A stretch of 64,000 nucleotides of DNA from M55B127 sp035269185 (GCA_964430875.1 CAYSHP010000002.1:42151-106150); one strand, 5' to 3'; positions 41,613-52,015 are shown, counted from the first letter of the stretch. Numbers and translations: made by a program. The notes: a model not told the origin generated them from the sequence alone.

Positions 41613-42632
41613 ATGGGTTTATCAAAAAAAATAGGTATTGATCTAGGAACTGCCAATGTTTTAATATATGAAAAAGGTAAAGGAGTAGTTGTACAGGAGC
41701 CTTCTGTAGTTGCAATAGATAAAAATAATGATAAAGTATTAGCGGTAGGTAAAGAAGCCAGGCGTATGTTAGGACGTACTCCCGGTAATATTGTAGCAAT
41801 TAGGCCTTTAAAAGATGGCGTTATTGCAGATTTTGAAGTTACAGAACTTATGTTAAAACACTTTATTTCAAAAGTGGTAAAAAGAAGATTTCTGTTTAAA
41901 CCGACAATTATGATCTGTATACCAGAAGGTATTACAGGAGTAGAAAAAAGAGCTGTCATGGAAGCTGCTTCTCAGGTTGGTTCCCGTGACACCTATCTAA
42001 TAGAAGAACCTTTAGCTGCTGCGATTGGAGCCGGTCTACCGGTAGAAGATCCTAGTGGTAGTATGGTTATAGATATTGGGGGCGGTACCACTGAGATTGC
42101 TGTAATTTCCATGGGTGGTATTGTTGTTAGTGAATCCCTTAGAATTGGGGGAGACAAGTTTGACGAAGCATTAGTAAGATATATAAGAGATAAGTATAAT
42201 ATGGTGATTGGAGAAAAGACAGCCGAGGAGATAAAGATGGAAATTGGTTCTGCCTGGATAGATGGTGAAAGCAAAGATTATGAAGTGCGTGGTCGAGATT
42301 TAATGTCTGGTATGCCTAAAAATCTCACTGTTTCTTCACCGGAAACAGTAGAAGCATTTAAAGAAAATATTACTTCTATTGTAGAAAGTGTCAGACATGT
42401 ATTAGAACAAACCCCACCGGAATTATCCTCAGATATTATGGATAAAGGTATTATTCTTACTGGTGGAGGTTCATTGTTACATGGTATGGATACACTTCTT
42501 TCCAAAGAAACTAAAATACCGGTTTCCTCAGCTGCTTCACCACTTTCCTGTGTAGCAGAAGGTACCGGAATAGCTTTAGAAGAAATTGATAGGCTTAAAG
42601 AAGTATTGACCTCAAGCGAGATGCTGAAGTAG
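41613..42632 (+). CDS. mreB: MreB/Mbl cell-shape actin homologue
   Basis: Membrane-associated actin-like filament protein directing wall synthesis, 339 aa. Phosphate-1 motif IGIDLGTANVLIY, phosphate-2 MVIDIGGGTTEIAVIS and adenosine motif ILTGGGSLLHGMD are intact. No mreC/mreD follow, and it lies downstream of murA, so by gene order it corresponds to Bacillus mbl. Start ATG is preceded by AAGGAGG. Confidence 0.94.
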   Translation: MGLSKKIGIDLGTANVLIYEKGKGVVVQEPSVVAIDKNNDKVLAVGKEARRMLGRTPGNIVAIRPLKDGVIADFEVTELMLKHFISKVVKRRFLFKPTIMICIPEGITGVEKRAVMEAASQVGSRDTYLIEEPLAAAIGAGLPVEDPSGSMVIDIGGGTTEIAVISMGGIVVSESLRIGGDKFDEALVRYIRDKYNMVIGEKTAEEIKMEIGSAWIDGESKDYEVRGRDLMSGMPKNLTVSSPETVEAFKENITSIVESVRHVLEQTPPELSSDIMDKGIILTGGGSLLHGMDTLLSKETKIPVSSAASPLSCVAEGTGIALEEIDRLKEVLTSSEMLK

Positions 42633-42659
42633 TAAAGAAAGTGGAAGGGATTTGATAAT

Positions 42660-44462
42660 TTGAATAGACATATTAAAACCTTAGTTGTTTCATTAATTTT
42701 CTTAGTAGTATTTAGTGTCCCTATTTCGGCAGAAAAACCTCCGGTTATGATGGTAGATGAAGTTAAATCAGGTCAGACCGGTTATGCAAAGACTGTATTT
42801 GAAGGTACCAAAATAGAAGAGTTTCCCATTGAAGTTATCAATATTATAGAAGGTCAAAGTATTGATACTGACTTAATATTGATTAAGGCTTCTGGTGAAA
42901 AAATAGCAAAAGCAGGCGGGGTTGCTTCTGGGATGAGCGGGAGCCCAGTCTATATAAATGATAAATTAGTAGGCGCTATCAGCTATAAGTGGCAAAATGC
43001 TGATCATGAATATGCTCTTGTTACACCTATTTTAGAGATGCTTGACATCAAAAAAGAAGAAGATAAAGCATCTATCAGTGAAAGTATCAAGGCGGCAGGT
43101 ACTCCAATTATGGTAGGAGGTTTAAGCGGCAGGGCTTTTGATAGATTAAAGTCAAGTTTAGATATTGCTGACAGCCGTTTTGTTAGTAATTCCAGTACTA
43201 CAAAACAAGGTACTGCCGATTTTGAATTAAAAGCCGGAAGTGCAGTAGCTGTGCAATTAGTAAGAGGAGATGTAAGTGTTGCTTCTATAGGGACAGTTAC
43301 CTTAGTTGATAATGGGGAAGTTTATGCATTTGGTCATCCCTTTATGAATAAAGGCAAGACTAATTACCTAATGAGCGGAGCTTATATCGATGCCATAATA
43401 CCCAGTAGGACAAATCCATTTAAGATTGGTAGTCCTTTGGATAAACTATTAGGTGTAATTGAAAGTGATAGAAATGCCGGTATTTTCGGTAGATTAAATA
43501 AATTTCCTAATATTATTCCTTTGACAGTTACAGTAGAAGACAAGAATTTAAATCAGACCAAAGAGGTAAGAACCCAGATTATCAACGATGAAAAGATGTT
43601 AGATGAACTGGGCAGTAGTATAATACTGCAGTCCATTGATAGTACATTAGATAGAATTGGTTACGGAACTTCTAATGTTAAAATAACTATTATGGGTTCT
43701 AACTTACCGGATGGTAAAATTGTGAAAGAAAATATGTATTACAGTAGTAATGACATCGCAGTTTCGACCTTAAGTGATTACTTTAGAATGATGGATATGA
43801 TTACGAGAAATCCTTTTAAAGAGATAAATATATTTGATATGAAAGTAAATGTAGAAGTAAGTAAAAACCATGATATTGCTTTGATTCAGGAAGCAGAAGT
43901 ACTAAATAAAGAAGTTTACCCGGGTAGTGAATTAGATGTTAAAGTGATCTTAAGACCTTATAGAGCGGATTCAATTAGCCGTGAACTCTCAATTAAAATA
44001 CCAGAAGATATTAATACCGGTATGGCAACACTTGCCATTAGCGGTGGATACGGCGGCCTTCCGAACAGAAGAAATCCGCAAGAAGATAATGGTAATGATT
44101 TAAACCATACGGTAATAGAAGGATATAAGAGTTTTGATGAAATGATTAAAGATTATCTTGAAGCTCCGATGAATAATGAATTAACATTACAGGTTTATCC
44201 TTCCCTGATTTCACGTGGAGAGATCAGTACTGAACCACCTGCAATTGAGCAAAAAGAAGAACAGGCTGAAGAAGAACCGGATGAAAAAGCTGATGAAAGT
44301 GAAACTCCACCGAGTTCTAATAAGCCTAAAGAAAAACCAGAGATTAAAAAACAGGTCTATACCGACTTTGTACTGGAAGGAAATTTAACCCTTGATTTTG
44401 AGGTGAAAAAGATTCCAGAGAAAAGTGAAGATAAAAATATCCCGGAAGATAAAAAAGAATAA
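42660..44462 (+). CDS. Secreted S55 (SpoIVB-type) peptidase-like protein
   Basis: 600 aa with signal peptide (residues about 5-24). An S55-type domain carries EGTKIEEFPIEVI, then GVASGMSGSPVYI (putative Ser at 93/95), then YAFGHPFMNKG (H226) and IESDRNAGIFG. The Ser motif precedes the His motif, the reverse of the order in sporulation protease SpoIVB, and I see no PDZ domain before it; this matches a long non-sporulation group known from diderm bacteria. The C terminus is a beta-rich region and an acidic, proline-containing tail (about 520-570). It sits between mreB and tamB, so a periplasmic envelope role is likely. TTG start. Confidence 0.78.
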   Translation: MNRHIKTLVVSLIFLVVFSVPISAEKPPVMMVDEVKSGQTGYAKTVFEGTKIEEFPIEVINIIEGQSIDTDLILIKASGEKIAKAGGVASGMSGSPVYINDKLVGAISYKWQNADHEYALVTPILEMLDIKKEEDKASISESIKAAGTPIMVGGLSGRAFDRLKSSLDIADSRFVSNSSTTKQGTADFELKAGSAVAVQLVRGDVSVASIGTVTLVDNGEVYAFGHPFMNKGKTNYLMSGAYIDAIIPSRTNPFKIGSPLDKLLGVIESDRNAGIFGRLNKFPNIIPLTVTVEDKNLNQTKEVRTQIINDEKMLDELGSSIILQSIDSTLDRIGYGTSNVKITIMGSNLPDGKIVKENMYYSSNDIAVSTLSDYFRMMDMITRNPFKEINIFDMKVNVEVSKNHDIALIQEAEVLNKEVYPGSELDVKVILRPYRADSISRELSIKIPEDINTGMATLAISGGYGGLPNRRNPQEDNGNDLNHTVIEGYKSFDEMIKDYLEAPMNNELTLQVYPSLISRGEISTEPPAIEQKEEQAEEEPDEKADESETPPSSNKPKEKPEIKKQVYTDFVLEGNLTLDFEVKKIPEKSEDKNIPEDKKE

Positions 44463-44512
44463 CTAGTTCATCATAACGGCTTTAAATTTTTTAAGAAAGC
44501 TGGAGGATAAAT

Positions 44513-47500
44513 ATGGATTATAGAAATATTTTAATAGTAACTTTAATAATATTGATACTAGCTGCGGGATATTTCTTTTATAAAGATGTGGAATTAAACC
44601 CTCAAAATACAATTGTTAATTATATAGAACAGTCTACAGGGTATGAAATTAGGTATTCATCAGCTAAATTATGGCCTCTTAATGAATTAACTGTTGAGGA
44701 CCTTAATTTAGTTGGTGATAATTTTAGCCTGAAAGTACCAAAAGTAAATGTGAGTTATTCTATCTTTGATTACTTTAATAAACAAAAGTCTGTTCCAGAG
44801 ATTGTTAAATATATAAAATTAGAACAACCGAACTTAAGCTTTAATAGTACTGAGAGCGAAGATAATAATCAGTTTTCATTTTCGGAACTTACCGATAGTA
44901 TTTTTGCTCAAACCGATGAGCTATATATTAATATTAAAGAAGGCAATATAGCAATAAAACAGGCAGACCGTAATTATAAATTGAGTTCATTAAGTACAGA
45001 AATAAAGATAGATAGTGGTCTCAAAAATATTAAAGTAGATATCAAAAAAGGCTTAAAAACAAGTGGATTGATTTTAAATAAGTATCAACTTCAAAATTAT
45101 ACTACTAAAGATTTTAGAATCTCAGCTGAACTTAATAACGAAAGCTGGGATTTATATTTAAAAAATGATAACTTAAAAATAAGTGAGTTCAATGCTTTAT
45201 TTAAAGAAAATATTGCTGGACAACTTGCTGATTATCAGATTGAAAACTTAACTGGCACTGCTAAGTTAGATTTACATCTAAGTGGTGTAAAGGAAAATAT
45301 TGAAAGTTATCAAACGAATCTTATAGTAACAAACTCAGGTTTTGACTTTAAATTAAAAGACAGCTCCTATCAGGAAAGTATAAAAGTTTCCGAGGGGTCT
45401 TTTCATTTAAATTCAAAAGAAAATAAGTTGTATTTAGAAAACCTAAACTTTGCCTTTAATGAAGTTAACTATAATTTTAAAGGTCTATATAATCTTAATA
45501 AGCAAGATTATTCAGGTCAATTAAAGACCGAAAATTTTCAAGTTAATAGTGATTATCTTAACAACTTTATGCAAGAAAATTTACCGTTTGACTTTTCTAC
45601 AAACGGGACGGTTTCTTTAAATATCGATGGTAATCTAGATAATTTTAACCTTATCTCTAATCTTACCCTTAATAATCTAGACCTCAGGGGGCAACAGTTT
45701 TCTGATATTAGAGCAAAAGTTCGCTATATAGATAATACTATTTACCTGGATAGTTTAAGTGTAGATACAATAAATAATGCAGTTTTAAATGCCAGAGGAA
45801 TTTATGATTTGGCTAAGGGAAGTTATAATCTTAAACTAAAGGGAGATAAAGTTCGACTTAATACTTATCTAGATGATCAGTATATAAGAGATTTTGTAGG
45901 CCAATATAATTTAGATAAGTATTTAAATGGTAAAATTGACTTTAATCTTTCTACAACAGGTCGTAAAGCTATAAGTGATAATGTAGTAAAGGCAGGTTTT
46001 AAATATACTCCTAATCGTGAAAGTATTTTAAGAGAAAATGGAGTCCGATTAATCAGCGGTGATCTGCTTTATGAAAATAATAAATTATTTCTAAAAGAAG
46101 GTAATGTTAATTTTAATGAAAACCAATTAAACTTATTTGGTGAGTATAACCTAAATAACCAGGCTATTTATGCTAAGTTGCGAGGAAAAGATATTGGTTT
46201 TGCAGTATTAAACAATTATTTTAATATGAACTTTGCCAAAAATGAAGAGTTTAATATTAATACCTTGATTAAAGGAAAAATTGATGATCCTCTAATTAAA
46301 GGGGAAATCAATAGTAAAGTGGTTTCCTACCAAGATTATACAGTCCAGGATATTGCTTTAGACTTTTCTTGTTCGGAAAGAAAATTAAATATAGACAATC
46401 TGAACTTTAAATTCAATGAGATCAACCTTAATGGACAAGGTGAAATTGATATTAATGAAGATTTTAATTTGGCTCAATCCGAACTTGCTTTTAATTTAGA
46501 AGCTGAAAAAATCAATTATAAAGATTTAGCCCGATATTTTGAGCAAGAGCTTCCTATAGAGGGAGATATAAAACCAAGTATTAGTATTACAGGTAAACTT
46601 GCTGATATTAAAGCAGCCGGAAACTTTGTTTCAGAAAATACTCTAGTCAGATATGATGGCCAGGAGTTTGAATTTGATCAAATTGAAGCTACTCTAACAG
46701 GTAGTTTAGAAGAAAACCGTTTAGAATTAGTTAATGCAGTAATTAGAAAAGATGACTTTCATACTGTAGTAAGTGGCTTTTATCAAAATGAAAATATTGT
46801 CCTAAATTTTAATGCCGATAACTTTGCAATGGAAGAACTCAATCTAATTGAGAATACTTCTGGTATATTTGATATTGAAGGTAAGTTAACCGGTAGTATA
46901 GATAATCCAAACTTATCCTTTAATTTTATCTCAAATAACTTTAGATACAATAGATTTTTATCTGAAGAATTTACTGGTCAAATCACCTATAATAATGATA
47001 CAATAAAGTTTAAAGATATAAAATTGAACAGAAGGTCTTCTACTTACTCATTAGTAGGTAGTATAGATGGTTTAAGAGATAATAGGAATTTAGATCTTAA
47101 GATAAGCACGGATCGGGGTAATGTAAGAGAACTTATGTCCATTATGGAATATAATATACCCTATAGTGTAAACTATCCGTTTAGTGGTTCAGTCAATATA
47201 GAGGGGGATTTATCTGACCCCCAAGCTATTTTAGAGCTATCGTTAATCAATAACTTTAAAAATATTATTGAAATAAATGGTAGAGTATCTAATAAGATTG
47301 ACCTACAAATAAAGGGAGAACAAGTTCCGTTAGAGCTTTTTAAGTCAGCTAATCTTTTAAACTTTGACTTTGATTATGAAGGCAAACTTAACTTCAATGG
47401 GCAAGTATCAGGCAGCCGTGAAGAGTTTGAAGTCAATTTGGATACCAATTTAACAGCCTTAAAGATCTTAGATATTCAACTTGATGATATAAATGGTAAT

Positions 47501-48874
47501 CTAAAATATACTAGTTCCGGCCGATTAAGCTTTGAGCAGAATTTAAGCCAGGCGCAAGGACAAAGTATTGCAGCTGAAGGTGATATAAGAGTAAATGAAA
47601 GATTTATACCAGAAATAGAAATTGATATAAATAATTTTAGTCTTAATCAGATTGGTCAAATAGATGGTAATATTGGCACCCTTAATGGTAGTATTGACGG
47701 TGGAGTGATCTTAAGAGGAGAGATGCAAAATCCTCAATTAAATGGTGAGGTAGCTTTAAACTTAAGCCGACTGGCTATTGATGGGATTGCTAATATAAAT
47801 AGTGTTAAAGGACTTTTAAGCTTTGATGAAAGAAAGATTACTTTAAATGATATTAAAGGTAAATTTGGGGAAGGGGCTTTTAATATAACCGGTAATATTA
47901 ATTACATGAACCGGGAAAATTTCTGGGAAGTAAGATTAAAAGGTGAAAGTTTTAGATTTAAGCGAGGTTCCTTTAATGGATACTATAACCCAGATATTAG
48001 AGTTTTAAATGAATTCAATAACCCTTTAATATTTGGTGATTTAAGGCTATATGATTTTGTAGTAGACAGTGAACTAAATTGGCCTGAGTCTGAATCAGAA
48101 ACAGAGACGCAAAGCCCCTTATTTACACCGGAGTTAAAGTTAAATCTGATTCCAGGCAAAAATGTTTACTTTAGAAGTGAAAATATTGATATTCAGGTGG
48201 AAGGAGGTAGTTTACAACTCAATTATCAAGAAGAAGAGTTGACTTTTTTAGGCAGACTATCAAGTAATCAAGGTACAATGGATTACTATAACAATAAATT
48301 TATTGTTGATAATGTAACTGCTACCTTTGAAAAATACAGTGATAATATTCCAGTAATACACCTTGTAGGTAGCACAGTTGCAGGTGGTACAAGAATATTT
48401 ATTTATGTAGATGGACCGGCTGACAACTTAAATATCAGCTTTGGTTCCCAACCAGAACTACCACAAGATAAAATCATAGCCTTACTGACCAGAAGAGGTG
48501 GGTTAAAAGGTTTTACCTCTAATGGTCAAGTTGAACCGGGTTCTTTAGTTGAATCAGAACTGTTTAGATATGTAGGAGAACAGGTCCAACTTAACTTTGT
48601 ACAAAAAGTCGAAAGAAGTTTAGCCAATATATTTGAATTAGACCGTTTTGAGATAGATACCTACTCCTTAGCAGGTGAGCAAGAAGTTACGGTCTATTTA
48701 GGCAAGGATTTAACAGAAAAACTATATTTACAGTACACAGGTACTTTTTCTCCGGAAATTAGAGATAATGAGCTAACCTTTGAATATGATATTAATAAGT
48801 ATCTGAATTTAGAAGGTGGCTGGTATGGAGAAGATGATTATAGATTTTTACTAGAGACAACAATTGAATTTTAA
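44513..48874 (+). CDS. tamB: TamB-like translocation/lipid-transport protein (DUF490)
   Basis: 1453-aa periplasm-spanning protein. One N-terminal membrane anchor (residues 5-22) is followed by a very long stretch of repeating beta-strand units of AsmA/TamB type, with recurring LNFNGQ/INLNGQGEI-like patterns. The C-terminal DUF490 domain includes DKIIALLTRRGGL, and the last residues LLETTIEF resemble the domain's usual aromatic-ending terminus. TamB proteins form hydrophobic grooves for phospholipid transport and help barrel assembly. It lies directly before bamA, the pairing typical of diderms without a separate tamA. Confidence 0.9.
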   Translation: MDYRNILIVTLIILILAAGYFFYKDVELNPQNTIVNYIEQSTGYEIRYSSAKLWPLNELTVEDLNLVGDNFSLKVPKVNVSYSIFDYFNKQKSVPEIVKYIKLEQPNLSFNSTESEDNNQFSFSELTDSIFAQTDELYINIKEGNIAIKQADRNYKLSSLSTEIKIDSGLKNIKVDIKKGLKTSGLILNKYQLQNYTTKDFRISAELNNESWDLYLKNDNLKISEFNALFKENIAGQLADYQIENLTGTAKLDLHLSGVKENIESYQTNLIVTNSGFDFKLKDSSYQESIKVSEGSFHLNSKENKLYLENLNFAFNEVNYNFKGLYNLNKQDYSGQLKTENFQVNSDYLNNFMQENLPFDFSTNGTVSLNIDGNLDNFNLISNLTLNNLDLRGQQFSDIRAKVRYIDNTIYLDSLSVDTINNAVLNARGIYDLAKGSYNLKLKGDKVRLNTYLDDQYIRDFVGQYNLDKYLNGKIDFNLSTTGRKAISDNVVKAGFKYTPNRESILRENGVRLISGDLLYENNKLFLKEGNVNFNENQLNLFGEYNLNNQAIYAKLRGKDIGFAVLNNYFNMNFAKNEEFNINTLIKGKIDDPLIKGEINSKVVSYQDYTVQDIALDFSCSERKLNIDNLNFKFNEINLNGQGEIDINEDFNLAQSELAFNLEAEKINYKDLARYFEQELPIEGDIKPSISITGKLADIKAAGNFVSENTLVRYDGQEFEFDQIEATLTGSLEENRLELVNAVIRKDDFHTVVSGFYQNENIVLNFNADNFAMEELNLIENTSGIFDIEGKLTGSIDNPNLSFNFISNNFRYNRFLSEEFTGQITYNNDTIKFKDIKLNRRSSTYSLVGSIDGLRDNRNLDLKISTDRGNVRELMSIMEYNIPYSVNYPFSGSVNIEGDLSDPQAILELSLINNFKNIIEINGRVSNKIDLQIKGEQVPLELFKSANLLNFDFDYEGKLNFNGQVSGSREEFEVNLDTNLTALKILDIQLDDINGNLKYTSSGRLSFEQNLSQAQGQSIAAEGDIRVNERFIPEIEIDINNFSLNQIGQIDGNIGTLNGSIDGGVILRGEMQNPQLNGEVALNLSRLAIDGIANINSVKGLLSFDERKITLNDIKGKFGEGAFNITGNINYMNRENFWEVRLKGESFRFKRGSFNGYYNPDIRVLNEFNNPLIFGDLRLYDFVVDSELNWPESESETETQSPLFTPELKLNLIPGKNVYFRSENIDIQVEGGSLQLNYQEEELTFLGRLSSNQGTMDYYNNKFIVDNVTATFEKYSDNIPVIHLVGSTVAGGTRIFIYVDGPADNLNISFGSQPELPQDKIIALLTRRGGLKGFTSNGQVEPGSLVESELFRYVGEQVQLNFVQKVERSLANIFELDRFEIDTYSLAGEQEVTVYLGKDLTEKLYLQYTGTFSPEIRDNELTFEYDINKYLNLEGGWYGEDDYRFLLETTIEF

Positions 48875-48890
48875 ATGGAGGAGGAAAACA

Positions 48891-50546
48891 ATGAAGAAAA
48901 GATTTATCTTATTAGCATTATCTGTATTATTAATTACAGTTATAGCTTCACCGATTATATCTGCCCAGTCACAGGAGCAGTCCATAACAGCAATTGAAAT
49001 ACAGGGTAATGAAAATATAATGAGAAGTGAGATCTTATCAGCAGTAGAAATTGAGGTTGGAGATCAGTTTAATAGTGACCAGATTAAAAGTGATATGCAG
49101 TCCATATATGATTTGGGTTATTTTCAAGATGTAAAAGTAAATTTTCAAAACTTTGAAGGTGGATTAAAAGTAATCTTTAATGTAGTTGAAAATCCTAAAA
49201 TCCAAGAGATCAATATTGAGGGATTAGAGGTTTATGATAAAGCCCAAGTAGTTGAATGGATGGGAGTCAGTCAAGGTAGTATATTAAATGTAAATAAATT
49301 AAATTCAGGTTTAAAAAATGTAATTACGAAATACCAAGATAATGGATATATTATTGTTAACTTTACAGATGTAAACATATCTGATAAAGGTGTCTTAAAT
49401 GTCGTATTAGATTTAGGACATATAAATGATATTAAATTAAAAGGTAATTTAAAAACAAAAGATTATGTTATCATGAGAGAGATAGGTCTTAAAAAAGGTC
49501 AGGTTCTTAATATTAATGATGTAAGAACTGCTTCACGTAATATTTATAAATTAAACTACTTTACCGATATTAATCCCGAATTAAAAAGAATTAGTGAAGA
49601 TGGCAATGAAGTGAACATAATTTTTAATTTAACTGAGAAAAAGACGGGTAACTTCAACTTTGGAGGGGGTTACAGTTCAAGAGATGGTTGGTTTGGTTTT
49701 GTAAGAGTAAAAGAAACCAATCTAGGTGGTAATGGTCAAACCATTGGTTTTGATTATCAGTTTGGTAAAAACGACTATTATAATCTGAATTTCCAAGAAC
49801 CATACTTAATGGGTAATCCGACTTCATTTGGTTTAAATGTATATGATAGATATACCGACAAAGAGAATTATACAGAAAGATCTGTGGGTGGTAGTGTAAG
49901 TCTTGGCCACGATTTATTATATGGATGGCGCGGGACTTTAAGATATAGGTTGGAAAATACAACTATTAATGCCCTAAGTTCTGAGTATGAAGATAGTGAA
50001 ACTGAATTAAGAAGTGTGACCTTTTCAGTTGATAAGGACACTACAAATTACCCATATAATCCAACTTCCGGCCGTAATGATACTTTATCCATCGAACATG
50101 CCGGTAACTTTCTCGGTGGAGATGCTGATTTTACCAAGTATAATGTTGATTTAAGAAGATATTATCCTGGTTTTACGGGTGAACAGTCCTGGGCTTTAAG
50201 GCTTAGAGGTGGATATTCAACTGGAGAACTGCCTCTTTCTGAAAAGTATAGTCTTGGTGGTTCAGATACCTTAAGGGGATATGAACTATATTCCTTTACA
50301 GGTGATCATTCTTTACTTACCCAGATTGAATATAGGATTCCATTTATGGATAATTTAACTGGAGTTATTTTTGCAGATGCCGGCCAGACTTGGGACAAAG
50401 GTGAAAATATCGTAGTAGATGATTTAAATCTAGGTAAAGGGTTAGGTGTAAGAATAAATACCCCAATCGGACAGATTAGATTAGATTATGGTTGGAATGA
50501 TGAGCAAAAAGGAACTGCCCACTTTAGTCTCGGCAATACATTTTAA
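48891..50546 (+). CDS. bamA: BamA/Omp85 outer-membrane assembly protein
   Basis: 551 aa from ATG 48891 (GGAGGAGG upstream). Signal peptide to about residue 25, then three POTRA domains: ITAIEIQGNENI..., IQEINIEGLEVY... and INDIKLKGNLKT.... A 16-strand barrel domain begins near 250. The barrel carries the Omp85 GGSDTLRGYE motif, related to the lid-loop (V/I)RGF/Y signature, and ends in a C-terminal Phe (FSLGNTF). Three POTRAs instead of the five of proteobacterial BamA is the notable difference; a TamA-like protein also has three, so dual function with TamB is conceivable. Confidence 0.92.
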   Translation: MKKRFILLALSVLLITVIASPIISAQSQEQSITAIEIQGNENIMRSEILSAVEIEVGDQFNSDQIKSDMQSIYDLGYFQDVKVNFQNFEGGLKVIFNVVENPKIQEINIEGLEVYDKAQVVEWMGVSQGSILNVNKLNSGLKNVITKYQDNGYIIVNFTDVNISDKGVLNVVLDLGHINDIKLKGNLKTKDYVIMREIGLKKGQVLNINDVRTASRNIYKLNYFTDINPELKRISEDGNEVNIIFNLTEKKTGNFNFGGGYSSRDGWFGFVRVKETNLGGNGQTIGFDYQFGKNDYYNLNFQEPYLMGNPTSFGLNVYDRYTDKENYTERSVGGSVSLGHDLLYGWRGTLRYRLENTTINALSSEYEDSETELRSVTFSVDKDTTNYPYNPTSGRNDTLSIEHAGNFLGGDADFTKYNVDLRRYYPGFTGEQSWALRLRGGYSTGELPLSEKYSLGGSDTLRGYELYSFTGDHSLLTQIEYRIPFMDNLTGVIFADAGQTWDKGENIVVDDLNLGKGLGVRINTPIGQIRLDYGWNDEQKGTAHFSLGNTF

Positions 50547-50569
50547 ATAGCTGGAAGGAGTAATATATA

Positions 50570-51034
50570 TTGAGAATAAATAACAAACTAATTATTATTT
50601 TAATAGCGATGGTTGTTATAGCAAGCAGCCTATTACTCCTCTATAGATACATTAACTTTGAGGAAGAGGAAAATAAGTATAAGGATAAGATCGGCTATGT
50701 TAATATCCAGACTCTTTTTAACAGGCATCCTCTTAAAAAAGAAGCAGAAAATACCTTAAATAATTTAGCGCGAGACATGCAGTTAGAGTTAGAAAACAAG
50801 TTAGAGGATACCACAAAAGAAGAACATCAGCAGTTAATAAGTGAGTATCAGCAGAGATTATCAAAAAAAGAAAATGAGTTAATTGATAATATAGTAGAAG
50901 ACATTAATCAAGAAATAGATAAAGTAGCTGCTGAAAAAGAAATGAAGGTTGTCATAAAAGAACAGGATGTAATAAAAGGTGGTTTCGATATCACTCAACT
51001 TGTTCTACAAAGGATTGAAAGTTCTAAAAATTAA
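50570..51034 (+). CDS. OmpH/Skp-like periplasmic chaperone 1
   Basis: 154 aa. N-terminal signal-anchor helix (residues 5-26), the Skp start motif KIGYVNIQTLFNRHP, a coiled-coil hairpin of Lys/Glu/Gln, and the strand segment MKVVIKEQDVIKGGFDIT closing the body domain. Skp-like proteins hold unfolded barrel proteins for BamA. TTG start after AAGGAG. First of three consecutive anchored coiled-coil genes between bamA and lpxD. Confidence 0.85.
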   Translation: MRINNKLIIILIAMVVIASSLLLLYRYINFEEEENKYKDKIGYVNIQTLFNRHPLKKEAENTLNNLARDMQLELENKLEDTTKEEHQQLISEYQQRLSKKENELIDNIVEDINQEIDKVAAEKEMKVVIKEQDVIKGGFDITQLVLQRIESSKN

Positions 51035-51055
51035 TCAGGAATGGAGGTTTGATTT

Positions 51056-52015
51056 ATGTTAAGAGAAATAATAAGCGGCCTGCTTATTGTTTTGATTATA
51101 ATAACAGGAATTTTTGCCTATATTATCCTTTTTGATGTCAAAGAGATCAAATCTCCATCCTTAACTTTAAATAAAAAACAGTATGATATTGAAACTGAAA
51201 TAGATGATAAGCAGTTTAAAAAGAGGTTAATAAAGCCTTTTAGTGCTTCTGTAAAAGCTCAACAGGCCTGGTTAGAAACTCATCAGGAATTCGACCAAGA
51301 ATATAAAAATATTTTAGATGAATTACTTAACAATCAGGACTTACTTTTCGTAGAAGAATATAAAGATGATATTGAGCATAAAAGAGAACAACTTGAGCAT
51401 GGATTTATTGATTTCAAAGATAAAATTAATAAAATAACAAATAAAGAAATTGAATACTATTCTTCTATGATAGATTATGAGATGGAACAGTCTTTAGAAA
51501 AACTACGCAAAAAATATGATGAAGAGTTTGCTGAGTATGAAGAACAAGTTCAACAGGAAAGAAGAAATGAACTATTAAATTATAGATTAAAGTTAGAAAC
51601 ATTAGATCTATCAGAACAAGAGGCCCAAAAGCTAAGAGAAAAGATTGAAGATATAGAGTCGGCTAAAAGTATTAAGATCAATAATAAGTTAAATGAAATA
51701 TACTATGGGCTTCGGCTTAAGACTGAAAAGTTATCTAAAGAAAAAGAAAGAAAAAAAGCCGAATTAGAAAAACAGTTTAATAAAGAAAGAGAAAGACAGA
51801 TTGCCCAAAAGAAAATAGAACTTGAAAAAGTTTTGTCACTTTTTCAAAGAAATCGATATGCAGCCTTACAAAATCAGATGAATGAATTTGCAGTAGAACT
51901 TGAGCAAGAGAGTGAAGAACTACTGCAAAAAAGAGATGCAATTAAAGAAATAGTACAAAATGACTTAGAAACTCTTAATAAAACTTATTTGGACCTTACT
52001 GAGGAGAGAAATTAA
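51056..52015 (+). CDS. Membrane-anchored coiled-coil protein, unassigned
   Basis: 319 aa, no family recognised. One N-terminal helix (residues 5-28) is followed by almost continuous predicted coiled coil rich in Glu, Lys, Gln and Arg (about 85-315), for example RERQIAQKKIELEKVL. No body-domain strands of Skp are visible. It lies between two Skp-like genes, with stop and next start abutting (TAAATG), so it is made with them. It is likely an envelope-spanning spacer or a lengthened chaperone arm; this is inference from location. Confidence 0.7.
   Translation: MLREIISGLLIVLIIITGIFAYIILFDVKEIKSPSLTLNKKQYDIETEIDDKQFKKRLIKPFSASVKAQQAWLETHQEFDQEYKNILDELLNNQDLLFVEEYKDDIEHKREQLEHGFIDFKDKINKITNKEIEYYSSMIDYEMEQSLEKLRKKYDEEFAEYEEQVQQERRNELLNYRLKLETLDLSEQEAQKLREKIEDIESAKSIKINNKLNEIYYGLRLKTEKLSKEKERKKAELEKQFNKERERQIAQKKIELEKVLSLFQRNRYAALQNQMNEFAVELEQESEELLQKRDAIKEIVQNDLETLNKTYLDLTEERN

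Noticed and set aside
42660..44462. Sporulation protease SpoIVB itself
   Set aside because: Different motif order, no PDZ domain, greater length and an envelope-gene neighbourhood; it is a relative of the S55 fold, not the sporulation enzyme.
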